This document shows, in pieces, positions 34,931 to 43,866 of a stretch of DNA of 64,000 nt; within the stretch, counting starts at the first letter, position 1, and each line of letters begins with the position of its first letter. The notes under the pieces were generated by a model that was not told the DNA's origin, ran no database searches, and saw only the letters and a list, made by a program, of their open reading frames with translations. The DNA is taken from contig NZ_JACJRQ010000007.1 in the NCBI RefSeq assembly GCF_014697355.1, positions 186,001-250,000 on the forward strand. Direction: 5' to 3'. This DNA is from Nostoc calcicola FACHB-3891. GTDB lineage: Bacteria; Cyanobacteriota; Cyanobacteriia; Cyanobacteriales; Nostocaceae. The position numbers and the translations under genes are program-made.

Positions 34931-35476
34931 TTAATTAACTAGGCAAAATTCTACCAAGGGTGTAGTAACTTTACCTGCCCAAAGGTTTTCTATAACTATA
35001 GGACGAAACAGTTTATTCAAATTAGATTGAGTTGGGCTTCTATAAGCAAAACTAATTCCATACTTTCCTAAACTAAGATTGTGGAAATACCAATAGCCAC
35101 CGATATTATCCTGTCCTTGCATTACAAGTTCATTATTGTGTAAGTACCAACGTAGTTCACCATCTACAAAGCCAGTCAAGCTTTCTCCAGGTAGAACTAT
35201 AAAAAAATGGGATTCATCAAGTCCAACAGTTCTGTTTGTTTGATAAATTCGCTTTAAAAGTCTTCCCTGACTGTTTCTCACTTCCGGCTTCAATCCATAT
35301 AACTTGAAACTATATGGGTTAGATGAAAAGTTAGTGATACGCAAACCAAACTGTACAAAATTCGTTATGTTTTCTTTTTTTAGAGGAATAATTAATCTTT
35401 GCTGTGGTACAAGTGTTTCAAAACGAATATTATCCACTTCAACAGCATTACTCTTATTCGATTCAAAAGATGTCAT
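34931..35476 (-). CDS. Unknown protein, tandem family member 1
   Basis: This 181-residue protein begins MTSFESNKSNAVEVDNIRFE and belongs to the same family as 37129-37734 and the two halves of 35701-36882. Shared features are an opening (A/P)(V/I)EVD.I.FE, then a PLKKENITNFVQFGLRITN-like strand pair, a central LPGES segment, YWYFHNLSLGKYGISF, and a final TTPLVEFCLV. It looks all-beta, with no signal peptide or membrane helix. An upstream ATG at 35599 would add sequence drawn from an STRR repeat; the ATG at 35476 has GAGAGG before it and matches its paralogues. The function is unknown. Confidence 0.7.
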   Translation of the reverse strand: MTSFESNKSNAVEVDNIRFETLVPQQRLIIPLKKENITNFVQFGLRITNFSSNPYSFKLYGLKPEVRNSQGRLLKRIYQTNRTVGLDESHFFIVLPGESLTGFVDGELRWYLHNNELVMQGQDNIGGYWYFHNLSLGKYGISFAYRSPTQSNLNKLFRPIVIENLWAGKVTTPLVEFCLVN

Positions 35477-35690
35477 GTTAGTTATCCTCTCTATTTCCAG
35501 ATTTTCATACGCTATCAAATTTATTGGCGTATGGCTTAATGCCATTGTCCTGAATCTGACTCCTGAATTCTGAATTCTGAATTCTGAATTCTTCTTCAAG
35601 ATACTTTTAAGTATGCGATCGCGTAATATTTACTTAATTATAAAAATGAGTATTTACTGAATTAAAAAACAAAAGTTTATGAAGTTTATT

Positions 35691-36128
35691 CAACTTTTAT
35701 TCATGCGTCGATAAGACCAAACTCTACAATAGGCATAGCTATTCTCCCACTCCAAAATTTTTGTAATACTTGTTCTTCTAAACGCCTTGCTCTCAATTCA
35801 GAAACTTGATATATGACTTGGAGACGATATAATGCACCGGCTTTGAGGTTAGGAAAATAATAAGAGCCACTTTTTCCATTTAAGCTACGAGTTTTACTAG
35901 AAATTGCGAATTCAAGTTGAGAAGAATACCAGAGAAGTTTTCCACATAAATCCAAAAACATTTTTTCTCCTGGTTGAAGCAAGTAATAATTTTGTTCATT
36001 GTTTTTCCAAGCAAGTTTCATTGGTTCGCCAGAGGGATTTATTGGTTTACCATCATCACTTATTAAAATCGCGTCAATAGAGCTTAATTCGTAAAAACCA
36101 AGAGTGGTTGATGTATTGTTTGTAATAT
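35691..36128. repeat. 438-bp direct duplication (partner 34492-34929)
   Basis: The two segments align without gaps at a constant offset of 1199 bases with only scattered single-base differences. They start at CAACTTTTATTCAT and end at TTTGTAATAT. The copy at 34492-34929 carries only the gene's 3' part. Identity stops abruptly at both ends. Confidence 0.9.
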
Positions 36129-36882
36129 AAATACCTAGCTTGAAATCAGTTTTGGCTTGAAATAATTTAGAAGGGATGGTAAGTAAGGACTCTGGCATAT
36201 CTATTTTGAACAGGACTCCATCTACTTCTATTGCATTACTATCACTTGATAAGAGTTGAACAAGACGAAGATTTACCCACGGGGTTGCCAATATGTCTGA
36301 ACTAGTTTCTCGTTCAAGTGCTTCTTGGTTAATGTTATAACTTGAAACACTTGTATCTCTAACATCAGTATTTAAAATAAATCGAAGCTGATAATTTTTC
36401 GTTTCAAGTGCATCGAAGTACCAAAAGTAATTAGATCTAAAATTATTAAGAATATAGTCGGGAATAGTAGGAATTTTGAGTTGTAAAGAATTATCTTGCC
36501 AAAAAAGCTTTGCAGTTACAAAAAAAGTTGTACGGCATTTTGGTCTAATTCTCCACCAATTTGATTGTCTACTTTGGCTAGTATCTGGCTGTTTACTTTG
36601 TTGATTAGTAACTAGATTGTCCGTAACTAAATGCCCCTGTATTATCTGTCCATTTGATGTCATAAGCTCTGGGGTCAAAGCTTGTAAGTTGTTCAGATAA
36701 AAATAATTTGAACTAGTGTGGTTTATACTCACGCTGAATTTAATTGGAACATTAATCCCAATTTTTTTTGGGGGAATGGGATATCCTATAGTAGGAAAGA
36801 GTATTCTATTAGGATTAATGATTTCTATGTGTATGCCATCTGTTTTAGAAGCATTTGTAACATTCGGTTCACTTGATGTCAT
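35701..36882 (-). CDS. Unknown two-domain protein, tandem family member 2
   Basis: This 393-residue protein consists of two copies of the domain found singly in its neighbours. The first covers about residues 8-180 (GIHIEIINPNRILFP ... LATPWVNLRLV) and the second 186-393 (SDSNAIEVDGVLFKIDMPE ... AMPIVEFGLIDA). Each copy has an opening strand pair, an ITNNT-like strand, a central PGEKMFLDL or RTTFFVTAKL segment, and a Trp/Tyr-rich strand before the end. No catalytic motif, signal peptide or membrane helix is apparent. The start ATG has the same AGAGAG-type leader as its paralogues. The 3' 428 bases are duplicated at 34492-34929. Confidence 0.7.
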   Translation of the reverse strand: MTSSEPNVTNASKTDGIHIEIINPNRILFPTIGYPIPPKKIGINVPIKFSVSINHTSSNYFYLNNLQALTPELMTSNGQIIQGHLVTDNLVTNQQSKQPDTSQSRQSNWWRIRPKCRTTFFVTAKLFWQDNSLQLKIPTIPDYILNNFRSNYFWYFDALETKNYQLRFILNTDVRDTSVSSYNINQEALERETSSDILATPWVNLRLVQLLSSDSNAIEVDGVLFKIDMPESLLTIPSKLFQAKTDFKLGIYITNNTSTTLGFYELSSIDAILISDDGKPINPSGEPMKLAWKNNEQNYYLLQPGEKMFLDLCGKLLWYSSQLEFAISSKTRSLNGKSGSYYFPNLKAGALYRLQVIYQVSELRARRLEEQVLQKFWSGRIAMPIVEFGLIDA

Positions 36883-36889
36883 ATTGGCT

Positions 36890-37095
36890 AGCTTCTCTCT
36901 TTCTAGTTTTTATACGCCCATCTAGAAGAAATATCTCTCTAACTACAACCCCTTCATCCATCACAAATGTACGAATTACCTCTCCAGATGAAACTTATGT
37001 TACAGTTACTTGACCTTCTAGGTCACCACTGACAATGTATTTACTGCCTGAGGCATATTTAATTGACCGCACAACAAGAGTTTTGTTTGCGTTCA
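36890..37095 (-). pseudogene. Possible gene remnant between family members
   Basis: On the minus strand a frame reads NKTLVVRSIKYASGSKYIVS, then GDLEGQVTVT, a TAA stop, and SSGEVIRTFVMDEGVV. This has the rhythm of a WD40 or other beta-repeat blade interrupted by a stop in place of the expected Trp. No start is visible. It lies just upstream of the 35701-36882 gene. Confidence 0.3.
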
Positions 37096-37128
37096 AATAG
37101 ATCGAAATTCTAACTAAAATTTAGTTCA

Positions 37129-37734
37129 CTATTGGATAAGGCAGAACTCAAGAGGGAAAGTAAATATCTCGCCTACCCAGACATCTTCTATTTTGAAAAT
37201 CTCAGGTGGTAGATAATTGTTTCTTGGCTGCTTTCGCATTGGCATTAAAGAGATAATTCCATCCCCCCAACTAGCTTGCTCCCAGCTAGGATAAGGATTT
37301 TCATATATGATATTAATCGAGTATGTACCAGATTCAAAATTGCCATACCACCAGTAGGTAGCATCTTTTCTCATAAATGCAAACTTCAGTTCATTTTCAA
37401 ACCATTCAAAATATCCTTCAACTAAGAAAGTCACACTTTCTCCAGGCATCAATAATTTAAAATCAGATAATTCTGGAGATACAGATGTGTTAGCATTAGG
37501 TCCAAACTGTGGCATCTTTTGCTTATTTTGTTGGAGGAATTCTGGACGCGCTGCAAAGAGTAAGAAATTACGAGGATTTGCTGTATTATTAGTGATACGA
37601 ATGCCAAACTGAACCTGAGTTTTAGCATCACACTGCTTTGGTGGAATTCGCAGTACACGCTCAGGGATCACAGTTTCAAAGCAGATTCCATCTACTTCAA
37701 TAGGATTGGGATTATTTGATTCACAAGATGACAT
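37129..37734 (-). CDS. Unknown protein, tandem family member 3
   Basis: This 201-residue protein begins MSSCESNNPNPIEVDGICFE and shows the family pattern most clearly: VIPERVLRIPPKQ, VQFGIRITNNTANPRNF, a central LLMPGESVTFLVEGYFEW, YWWYGNFESGTYSINIIYENP, and the terminal TFPLEFCLIQ. It probably forms an all-beta, immunoglobulin-like sandwich in the cytosol. GAAAGGAT before the ATG matches the leaders of its paralogues, implying duplication including the 5' region. It is the probable first gene of the series 37734 to 34931. No known family is recognised. Confidence 0.72.
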   Translation of the reverse strand: MSSCESNNPNPIEVDGICFETVIPERVLRIPPKQCDAKTQVQFGIRITNNTANPRNFLLFAARPEFLQQNKQKMPQFGPNANTSVSPELSDFKLLMPGESVTFLVEGYFEWFENELKFAFMRKDATYWWYGNFESGTYSINIIYENPYPSWEQASWGDGIISLMPMRKQPRNNYLPPEIFKIEDVWVGEIFTFPLEFCLIQ

Positions 37735-37912
37735 GTTGGGTATCCTTTCAGCTTCTAGTTATGTTGTCACCAACACAACTAGAGTATATTTTCGTGATTG
37801 CATTCTGTAATTACCCCATCGTTCATGCTTATGATAGACATCAAAAATTAATCAACTAGAGCTAAGGAATCTATAATCATTGGTATCGATCGCCTAAGAT
37901 AAATACTCAGTC

Positions 37913-38551
37913 TTATTCCCTAGAAGTTTCCAACACCCCTAACAAACTTTTCAGCATCAAATAAGCAGAAGTCCCTCCGGGATCTTGATGTCCCACACTC
38001 CTCTCTCCCAAATAACTAGCCCGTCCTTTTTTGGCCTGCATTGGTATAGTTTCCTCCAACCCCCTTTGGGCAGCTGCTACAGCCTGTTGCATAGCTTCCA
38101 CAGTACCGTTATTTTCTTCTACAGCTTGCCGAAAAGCTGCCACAGCCGGAGATAGCACATCTACCATTGTCTTATCCCCTAGTTGGGCTTTACCACGTTG
38201 CAGCACCCCGTCTAAACCCGCTTGCAATAGCTCTAACATATCTTGTTCCGTTAACTCATGCTTAAGAGTTACTGCTGCACTGGCTCGTAAAAACCAAGTA
38301 CCGTAGAGAGGACCACTGGCACCGCCAATAGAGGAAATCAAAGTCATACTCACGGTTTTGAGAATGCTACCAATGTCTTTGTCTGCAATAGTGGGTAATT
38401 GAGCGATCGCCTTTTTGAACCCACGATCCATATTAATCCCGTGGTCGGCATCTCCGATCGCTGCATCTAATTCTGTCAAATATGCTTTATTCTGCTCTAT
38501 TTGGGATGCAAATGTCTGCAACCATTGTAATATCTGCGCTTGAGTGACCAT
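37913..38551 (-). CDS. dhaL: Dihydroxyacetone kinase, ADP/ATP-binding subunit DhaL
   Basis: This 212-residue protein has the DhaL nucleotide- and magnesium-binding motifs: AAIGDADHGINMDRGF near the start, GGASGPLYG in the middle, DKTMVDVLSPA, and the closing GRASYLGERSVGHQDPGG. It supplies the nucleotide phosphate to DhaK-bound dihydroxyacetone. The frame opens at 38617 inside dhaK, but ATG 38551 (MVTQAQILQWLQ) gives the normal N-terminus and lies 17 bases behind the dhaK stop, so the pair is an operon. No PTS-type DhaM gene is adjacent. Confidence 0.94.
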   Translation of the reverse strand: MVTQAQILQWLQTFASQIEQNKAYLTELDAAIGDADHGINMDRGFKKAIAQLPTIADKDIGSILKTVSMTLISSIGGASGPLYGTWFLRASAAVTLKHELTEQDMLELLQAGLDGVLQRGKAQLGDKTMVDVLSPAVAAFRQAVEENNGTVEAMQQAVAAAQRGLEETIPMQAKKGRASYLGERSVGHQDPGGTSAYLMLKSLLGVLETSRE

Positions 38552-38568
38552 ATCAAAATAATTCGTAA

Positions 38569-39645
38569 TTAGCAAATTCCCCAGTGCCAACTCGGCGTTT
38601 TTACTGGTGCATCCCATAGCCGGATCATTTCATCATCTAACTTCAGCAGGGTAATGGAACAACCTTGCATTTCTAGAGATGTAATATAAGACCCAATGAA
38701 GTTTCGTACAATCTGCAATCCTTGTTGTTGGCAGATTTCGGCGAGTTTGCGGTAAACAAGATACAATTCTGAAACGGGAGTTCCACCCATACCATTGACA
38801 AAAGCTAACACGCGATCGCCTTTTACAAGTGGTGGATCGATTAGTTCTACATCTGCCCATTCTCCTTTGCCTTCATCCCACTCGCGCAATGTGCGAGTGT
38901 ATGCTGTATCTTCAATGAGCGATCGCGTCAAAATTTCGGTAATCTCATCTACTGATTTTATTTCTGTGCGTTCTGTTCCTGGTTCACCGTGAATACCGAT
39001 ACCTAATTCAATTTGGCGATCGCCCAATTCAAATGTCGGTGTTCCTTTGGCTGGTGTTGTACAGGATGTCAGAGCAATTCCCATACTTCGTCCATGCAAA
39101 TTTACCCGCCGACACAAATTTGCTAATTGTGATAAATCATACCCTTCTTCGGCTGCTGCACCACAAATTTTTTCTGCCAATATTGTTGTTCCGACACCCC
39201 GTCGTCCTTGGGTATACAAACTGTCCTTGACTGCCACATCGTCATCAATCAAAATATTTAGCGATCGGATGCCCTCAGCACGGGCTAACTCCGTTGCCAT
39301 TTCAAAGTTCATCACATCGCCACTATAATTTTTGACGATATAAAGGATACCAGCCCCTCCATCTACCTGCTTGGCTGCTTCTAGCATTTGGTCAGGGGTA
39401 GGTGAAGTGAAAACTTCTCCAGGACAAGCTGCATCTAGCATTCCTCTGCCGACAAAGCCAGCGTGCATCGGTTCGTGGCCGCTACCCCCACCAGAAATAA
39501 TTGCTACTTTTCCTTGTACAGGTGCATCAGACCGATAGACAAAAGCAGGGTCATAGTTGACTTTAATTAAATCACAATGAGCCGCCGCCATACCTTCTAG
39601 ACTTTCGCGCACAAAGTCTTCTGGCTTGTTGATCAGCTTTTTCAT
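38569..39645 (-). CDS. dhaK: Dihydroxyacetone kinase, substrate-binding subunit DhaK
   Basis: This 358-residue DhaK has the substrate loop [16 protein letters not shown], the covalent substrate His in GIGIHGEPG, and [14 protein letters not shown]. Dihydroxyacetone binds as a hemiaminal to that His and is phosphorylated by DhaL. The N-terminus [18 protein letters not shown] is standard. It is first in a two-gene operon with dhaL. The phosphate donor is open: a DhaM for PEP-dependent action is not seen here. Confidence 0.95.
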   Translation of the reverse strand: MKKLINKPEDFVRESLEGMAAAHCDLIKVNYDPAFVYRSDAPVQGKVAIISGGGSGHEPMHAGFVGRGMLDAACPGEVFTSPTPDQMLEAAKQVDGGAGILYIVKNYSGDVMNFEMATELARAEGIRSLNILIDDDVAVKDSLYTQGRRGVGTTILAEKICGAAAEEGYDLSQLANLCRRVNLHGRSMGIALTSCTTPAKGTPTFELGDRQIELGIGIHGEPGTERTEIKSVDEITEILTRSLIEDTAYTRTLREWDEGKGEWADVELIDPPLVKGDRVLAFVNGMGGTPVSELYLVYRKLAEICQQQGLQIVRNFIGSYITSLEMQGCSITLLKLDDEMIRLWDAPVKTPSWHWGIC

Positions 39646-39898
39646 TAGACTTACTGCAAAAATTAGTGCTTAATAATATGGAACCACAGATGCAGCCAGA
39701 ACAACACAAATATAAGTAATCTGCTTTGATTTTTTACAGCAGTTTTCATGTATTTAGACCACATACTCTTCTTCCTCCGTGTCCTCTGCGTTCTCTGTGG
39801 TTCGATTTTCCGTGACTTATGCGTAAGTCCTGTAATTAAATAATTTGTGTTTACACCGTAGCGTTAAAGGAGAGAGGTTTTTAGTATGTTCACGACTT

Positions 39899-40876
39899 TC
39901 ACAACATCCTCAAAGTGTCTAAATCTGTGATTGTCATCGTTTTGCCATCAGACGCAACACTGACAATAATTTTGCTGTTGGGGCTGAGTACAGTATTACG
40001 AACAAGTCCATGAATATCTGTAATGTCTTTATTATTTATCCAGTCCCAAAAATGGGCTTTACAACAACTATCAAAAATAACTGTTTTAGCATCGGGACTG
40101 AGAATTAATTTGTATATTGAACTAGAATCTCCTTGTAATGTTTTTAATAATTTTAATGTCTGAGCATCCCAAACTTTTACCATCCAAGTATTGCTCGGAA
40201 TCCCACTTTGACTAATTAGGCTATCTGTCCCGCCACTTACTAATAGTTTGCCATCTGTGCTAACAGCGATCGCATCGATTTCATGAGAATGAGCAGCTAA
40301 TTTATCTACATAGAACTGACGCTCTAAATGCCAAATCTGGAGTGTGCCAAATAAGCCAATATAGATAGTTTGACTATCTTGACTGATTGCTAAAGATAGG
40401 ACATTATTAGCACCAGTATTAAGAGTGTGTTGAAGTTGGCCCAGGCGTAAATCCCAAATTTTTACCACTGCATCATTCCAACTTCCACTAACTAAATTTT
40501 GACCATCAGAACTAATTCTTAATGCTATGATATTTCCCAAGTGACCAGGAGAAAGTATTTTTTTAATTGTGCCATTTTTATAATTCCATACTTGAATTAT
40601 GCCTTTTGATGTTCCAACAATTAAAGTTTCTTTGTCTGGACTCACTGCCAAAGATTGAATTTTACCAGAGTCAGAAGGAAGGCTAATAGTTTTTTCCACG
40701 CTTTGATTGCTCAAATTCCAAATTGTGATAGTTTCGTTTTCGTTGCCACTAATTAGGGTTTGATTATCGTATGCGATCGCTAATATTCGTATATGTTCTT
40801 GCCCTACTAAAATTTTCCCAACCTGTTTATTACTAGGATTTTGTATTTGAGTTTGTTCCTTGAGTTCAGCATACAT
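39899..40876 (-). CDS. WD40-repeat protein (N-terminus uncertain)
   Basis: From the ATG at 40876, 325 residues form about seven WD40 blades (for example LAIAYDNQTLISGNENETITIW, VSPDKETLIVGTSKGIIQVW, ISSDGQNLVSGSWNDAVVKIW). The frame remains open upstream to 41113 (79 more codons) and reads like protein, with a membrane helix FFIQIVVDLLIAFTIAPVF just before the ATG. No ATG, GTG or TTG occurs in that extension; a CTG at 41101 overlaps the end of the GNAT gene by 8 bases. The propeller may therefore be membrane-anchored and coupled to the upstream gene. Function is unknown; such propellers bind partner proteins. Confidence 0.8.
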   Translation of the reverse strand: MYAELKEQTQIQNPSNKQVGKILVGQEHIRILAIAYDNQTLISGNENETITIWNLSNQSVEKTISLPSDSGKIQSLAVSPDKETLIVGTSKGIIQVWNYKNGTIKKILSPGHLGNIIALRISSDGQNLVSGSWNDAVVKIWDLRLGQLQHTLNTGANNVLSLAISQDSQTIYIGLFGTLQIWHLERQFYVDKLAAHSHEIDAIAVSTDGKLLVSGGTDSLISQSGIPSNTWMVKVWDAQTLKLLKTLQGDSSSIYKLILSPDAKTVIFDSCCKAHFWDWINNKDITDIHGLVRNTVLSPNSKIIVSVASDGKTMTITDLDTLRML

Positions 40877-41093
40877 TTGAGGTAGTTGGAAGACTGGCGC
40901 GATCGTGAATGCTATAAGTAAATCAACTACAATTTGAATAAAAAATTTATTGATATTACGTAGTGTTTTAACTTGTATTTTTTGATTATTAGTTGACGAA
41001 ATAGTGTAATTATAATTAATTAACTCTATAATTTGAGGCAGTTGTGTAATTAAGTTTGTAGCTGCCTGCTGTGTAAGTTGAAGAGGTATTTTA

Positions 41094-42404
41094 TTAGTCA
41101 GTTGGAGAATTATTTAATTCAAAGGGTAGTCTATTGCGATTAACCGATGTAAAACCCAATCCAGTATAAAACTGCCTATTTGGACGTGGGCAATTGAAGT
41201 ATAAAGGTAGTGCTATTTGGCGGCTGAGACGAGCTAACAACAACTTACTAAAATTGTCTAGCTGCTCCTGTGGTTCAACATACAAATTGTATAGTATAGA
41301 ACACTCTGCTTGTTGGGAAAAGTGAATGTAGCCGATCGCACGACCATCCTGTTCAATAATCCACTCTTGCCATCTGACAGAAAACCACATTAAAATCATC
41401 AGTTCTAAATACAACCAGGCAGCTATGGTAATTCCTAAAAATTGAATACCCAAAAAATAAAAATCAAAGTTAGCTAACCATGTTAAGCTAAATATTGCTC
41501 TGAGACTGCCAAAAATTACGCTCAATAAAACAAAAGCAGTGCTTGATATGAAGGTGATTAAGCTAAAAACATAAAGCCGAGAGTTTCTAAATTGCTTTCT
41601 GTGCCAAAAATTTTTGTAAAAATGGAATTGTTCTTCCAAGTTTTGGAATGGGCGAATTAAAATACCAGATGGTAAAGATACATTAGTTGATGGCTGGTTT
41701 GTAATAGGTATTGGTTTACCCAATAAACCCATATAGGATATTCTAGAAACCCGCAGTTCTTTAGGCACTTGCTCTTTGAGAAGCGCAATAAAGCCAAATT
41801 GAGCGTAAAAAGATTGCAATTGAGGAAGACAAATAAGATAGACTGGCTGCCCAATATTCTTTAAACACCTCCAGAGTAGATATGAACCAACACCCCGCGA
41901 TCGGTGTTGGGAAGTAATATAAAGTGTAGAAAGTATAGTGTAGTTTGAGCGTTGTATAAGTATTGCCCATCCAACAATTTGCTGTTGATATTCAGCTAGC
42001 CACACGGTGCGATTGGGAGATTCTGATGCTAACAACCTGGGAATTAGATGCTTAAGTGTAACTACAATTACAAATGCAGTAATAATTCCAGATCCCATTA
42101 CCAAAATAAACCACCAATTAACTTCGTTTAATGATGGGAGAATATATTGCAAATCTTCAAAAAAGATATTTTCTGGTAACTTGCCATATTCAAATAAATA
42201 AGCTTTATGAATGATAGATAATTTATTTAGCCACGCTTCCAAAAGTGAACGAATGCTAATAGCTAGCCACAAGAAAGCTATAGCAACAATCCAAAATGAA
42301 GCATTAAAGTTGTAGGATTGAATATCTTGTAAAGTGCCGCGCCGTAATGAGTAACCTGAGGGTGGATCGTAGGATTCGACAGGTGGTTTTCCAGATGAGG
42401 ACAT
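41094..42404 (-). CDS. Membrane protein with two GNAT acetyltransferase domains
   Basis: This 436-residue protein has a duplicated layout. Membrane helices near 34-55 and 97-122 are followed by a first GNAT domain (about 135-215: VGWAILIQR, TLYITSQHRSRGVGSYLL with the acetyl-CoA loop RSRGVG, FYAQFGF). A second set of helices lies at 280-335, followed by a second GNAT-like domain (about 345-430: AIGYIHFSQQ, LYNLYVEPQEQLDNFS, FYTGLGF). The second copy lacks the R/Q-x-x-G-x-G/A loop, so it is probably inactive in catalysis. The acetyl acceptor is unknown. The stop overlaps the open frame of the following WD40 gene. Confidence 0.82.
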   Translation of the reverse strand: MSSSGKPPVESYDPPSGYSLRRGTLQDIQSYNFNASFWIVAIAFLWLAISIRSLLEAWLNKLSIIHKAYLFEYGKLPENIFFEDLQYILPSLNEVNWWFILVMGSGIITAFVIVVTLKHLIPRLLASESPNRTVWLAEYQQQIVGWAILIQRSNYTILSTLYITSQHRSRGVGSYLLWRCLKNIGQPVYLICLPQLQSFYAQFGFIALLKEQVPKELRVSRISYMGLLGKPIPITNQPSTNVSLPSGILIRPFQNLEEQFHFYKNFWHRKQFRNSRLYVFSLITFISSTAFVLLSVIFGSLRAIFSLTWLANFDFYFLGIQFLGITIAAWLYLELMILMWFSVRWQEWIIEQDGRAIGYIHFSQQAECSILYNLYVEPQEQLDNFSKLLLARLSRQIALPLYFNCPRPNRQFYTGLGFTSVNRNRLPFELNNSPTD

Positions 42405-42579
42405 TGATTAGTGACCCTTTGAGTAAAGTCAAAGCATAAACACTACTTTGTTAATGCTCCTAGCTTTTCACGCCGCTTAAATTATCGAGAACCGCAATTA
42501 CACTGAAAACAAAGCTTTAGTCGTTGGGCGATAAGTAGCTCAACCTTATATACCAGTCCTAAATCATTCATGAACAACA

Positions 42580-42612
42580 AGAACCCCGGTTTCTTTAAGA
42601 AACCGGGGTTCT
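42580..42612. repeat. Palindromic dispersed repeat
   Basis: AGAACCCCGGTTTCTT, a single T, and its exact complement make a 16-bp stem. This hairpin family is widespread in cyanobacterial genomes. It lies behind the HMA-domain gene and may act as its terminator. STRR units (TAACTCC) follow at 42639-42664. Confidence 0.85.
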
Positions 42613-42680
42613 GAAGCCACCGATTTTCACAACTCGATAACTCCTAACTCCTAACTCCTAACTCAGTACTCCCAATGTTT

Positions 42681-43226
42681 TTACTCGTTTGTCGATCGCG
42701 GTTTGCTCACGCCGTGCAGTTTAATAAAACTATCAAAGGCATACCATGCCAACACATACCAAGGAATAATTTCAAATTGCAAACCCTTAGCTAGTAACTG
42801 TCTAACAGCAAGGATACTCAGTCCTAAGGGAAAAATAACGCGTAAGTCAATTTCGCCTTTGGTTGCGAGTTCGACTCTTTTGTTTAAGTTCACAACTGCA
42901 TTTGTAATGCCCACTGCCGCTTCAGAGTTACCCTCAGTAATATCGGCGAAAATAACTCCTAAATCGGTTAGTGTGGCAACTACGTTTTTCAAAGTGTCAT
43001 CTTTAGCATCGTGGTTGATGACAATACTACCGCGATCGATATTAGTCCGTACCTGATTAATGTTTGGTTGTGCTTCTAATACATCAGCAATGCGTTGCAT
43101 TTCCCCGTTTTGACGATGGGGTAGAGCAACTCTCAACCGTAGCCGCCCTGGGGTATTGCTGAGAATTTTTGTGGATATTGGTTTGGATAAATTGCTTAAA
43201 GCTGCTTGTTCAATAATTTTGGGCAT
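42681..43226 (-). CDS. HMA-like (CxxC-less) domain protein with membrane segment
   Basis: This 181-residue protein begins with a ferredoxin-fold, heavy-metal-associated-like domain (residues about 20-90: NTPGRLRLRVALPHRQNGEMQ, DRGSIVINHD) lacking the metal-binding CxxC. Residues about 125-165 contain hydrophobic segments (LRVIFPLGLSILAVRQLLA, FEIIPWYVLAWYAF). The same GR(I/L)R(L/F)..P domain starts the P-type ATPase at 43867-46164 and occurs twice in the protein at 46711-47898. ATG 43226 is preferred over the TTG at 43259. It is last in the minus-strand group, so an accessory role for the ATPase is inferred. Confidence 0.75.
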   Translation of the reverse strand: MPKIIEQAALSNLSKPISTKILSNTPGRLRLRVALPHRQNGEMQRIADVLEAQPNINQVRTNIDRGSIVINHDAKDDTLKNVVATLTDLGVIFADITEGNSEAAVGITNAVVNLNKRVELATKGEIDLRVIFPLGLSILAVRQLLAKGLQFEIIPWYVLAWYAFDSFIKLHGVSKPRSTNE

Positions 43227-43371
43227 CTTGGTGAGATTACCATGACTATTTGTCAACACACGACTGCCGTCCCGATCTAGAGTTGCATTTTTAATAAGGG
43301 AGTGGGGAGATGGGGAGATGAGGGGGATGAGGGGGATGAGGGGGATGAGGGAGACGGGAGGGCAAGGAAAA

Positions 43372-43434
43372 TAACTCCTAACTCCTAACTCCTAACTCCT
43401 AACTCCTAACTCCTAACTCCTAACTCCTAACTCA
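43372..43434. repeat. STRR array of TAACTCC units
   Basis: There are eight exact TAACTCC heptamers and one TAACTCA. A GATGAGGGG repeat precedes it at 43307-43356. Together they separate the HMA-like gene from the DUF5132 gene. Confidence 0.92.
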
Positions 43435-43487
43435 GCACTCCCAATGCCCCATGCCCAATTCCCCTTTTTGAGTTACTTGGTGCAGTT

Positions 43488-43793
43488 TTACACACCATTA
43501 TCTGAGGTATTGTCAACAGGGCTACTCGCAGCTTCAAATACTGGAGTTTGCTTGTCTTCAGCAAGTTCGGCTCTCGCTTCGGCTACAATGTCTTCCCAGG
43601 TTTCACCAAGTTCTGCAAAGGCTCCTTTGCTTTTTTCGTAGGCTAAAAGTCCGCCTTTGATTACGGACTTGGCTATGGGTTTACCAATTCCAGCGACGAT
43701 GGGAATCAGAACGGGAGCCAGTATAACAGCGCCAATTCCAGCTACAATTCCCACAGGGCCGGCATCTTCAATGAAATCAGTAATTTTTGGCAT
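43488..43793 (-). CDS. DUF5132-type small membrane-associated protein
   Basis: This 101-residue protein has a Gly/Ile/Val-rich hydrophobic stretch (residues about 13-36: VGIVAGIGAVILAPVLIP) followed by an amphipathic, acidic helix (WEDIVAEARAELAEDKQ) and a polar tail. The pattern PVLIPIVAGIGKPIAKSVIKGG matches DUF5132 proteins, which commonly sit near heavy-metal P-type ATPases. The ATG at 43793 follows AGGAGGAAT, a strong ribosome site. It lies 73 bases behind the ATPase gene and is probably cotranscribed. Its molecular function is not known. Confidence 0.8.
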   Translation of the reverse strand: MPKITDFIEDAGPVGIVAGIGAVILAPVLIPIVAGIGKPIAKSVIKGGLLAYEKSKGAFAELGETWEDIVAEARAELAEDKQTPVFEAASSPVDNTSDNGV

Positions 43794-43866
43794 AGTTAAA
43801 ATTCCTCCTGTTAAATTGAAAAATTGTCGTAAATCTTCCTAGCATACTCTACCTAGAAGAGTTGTA

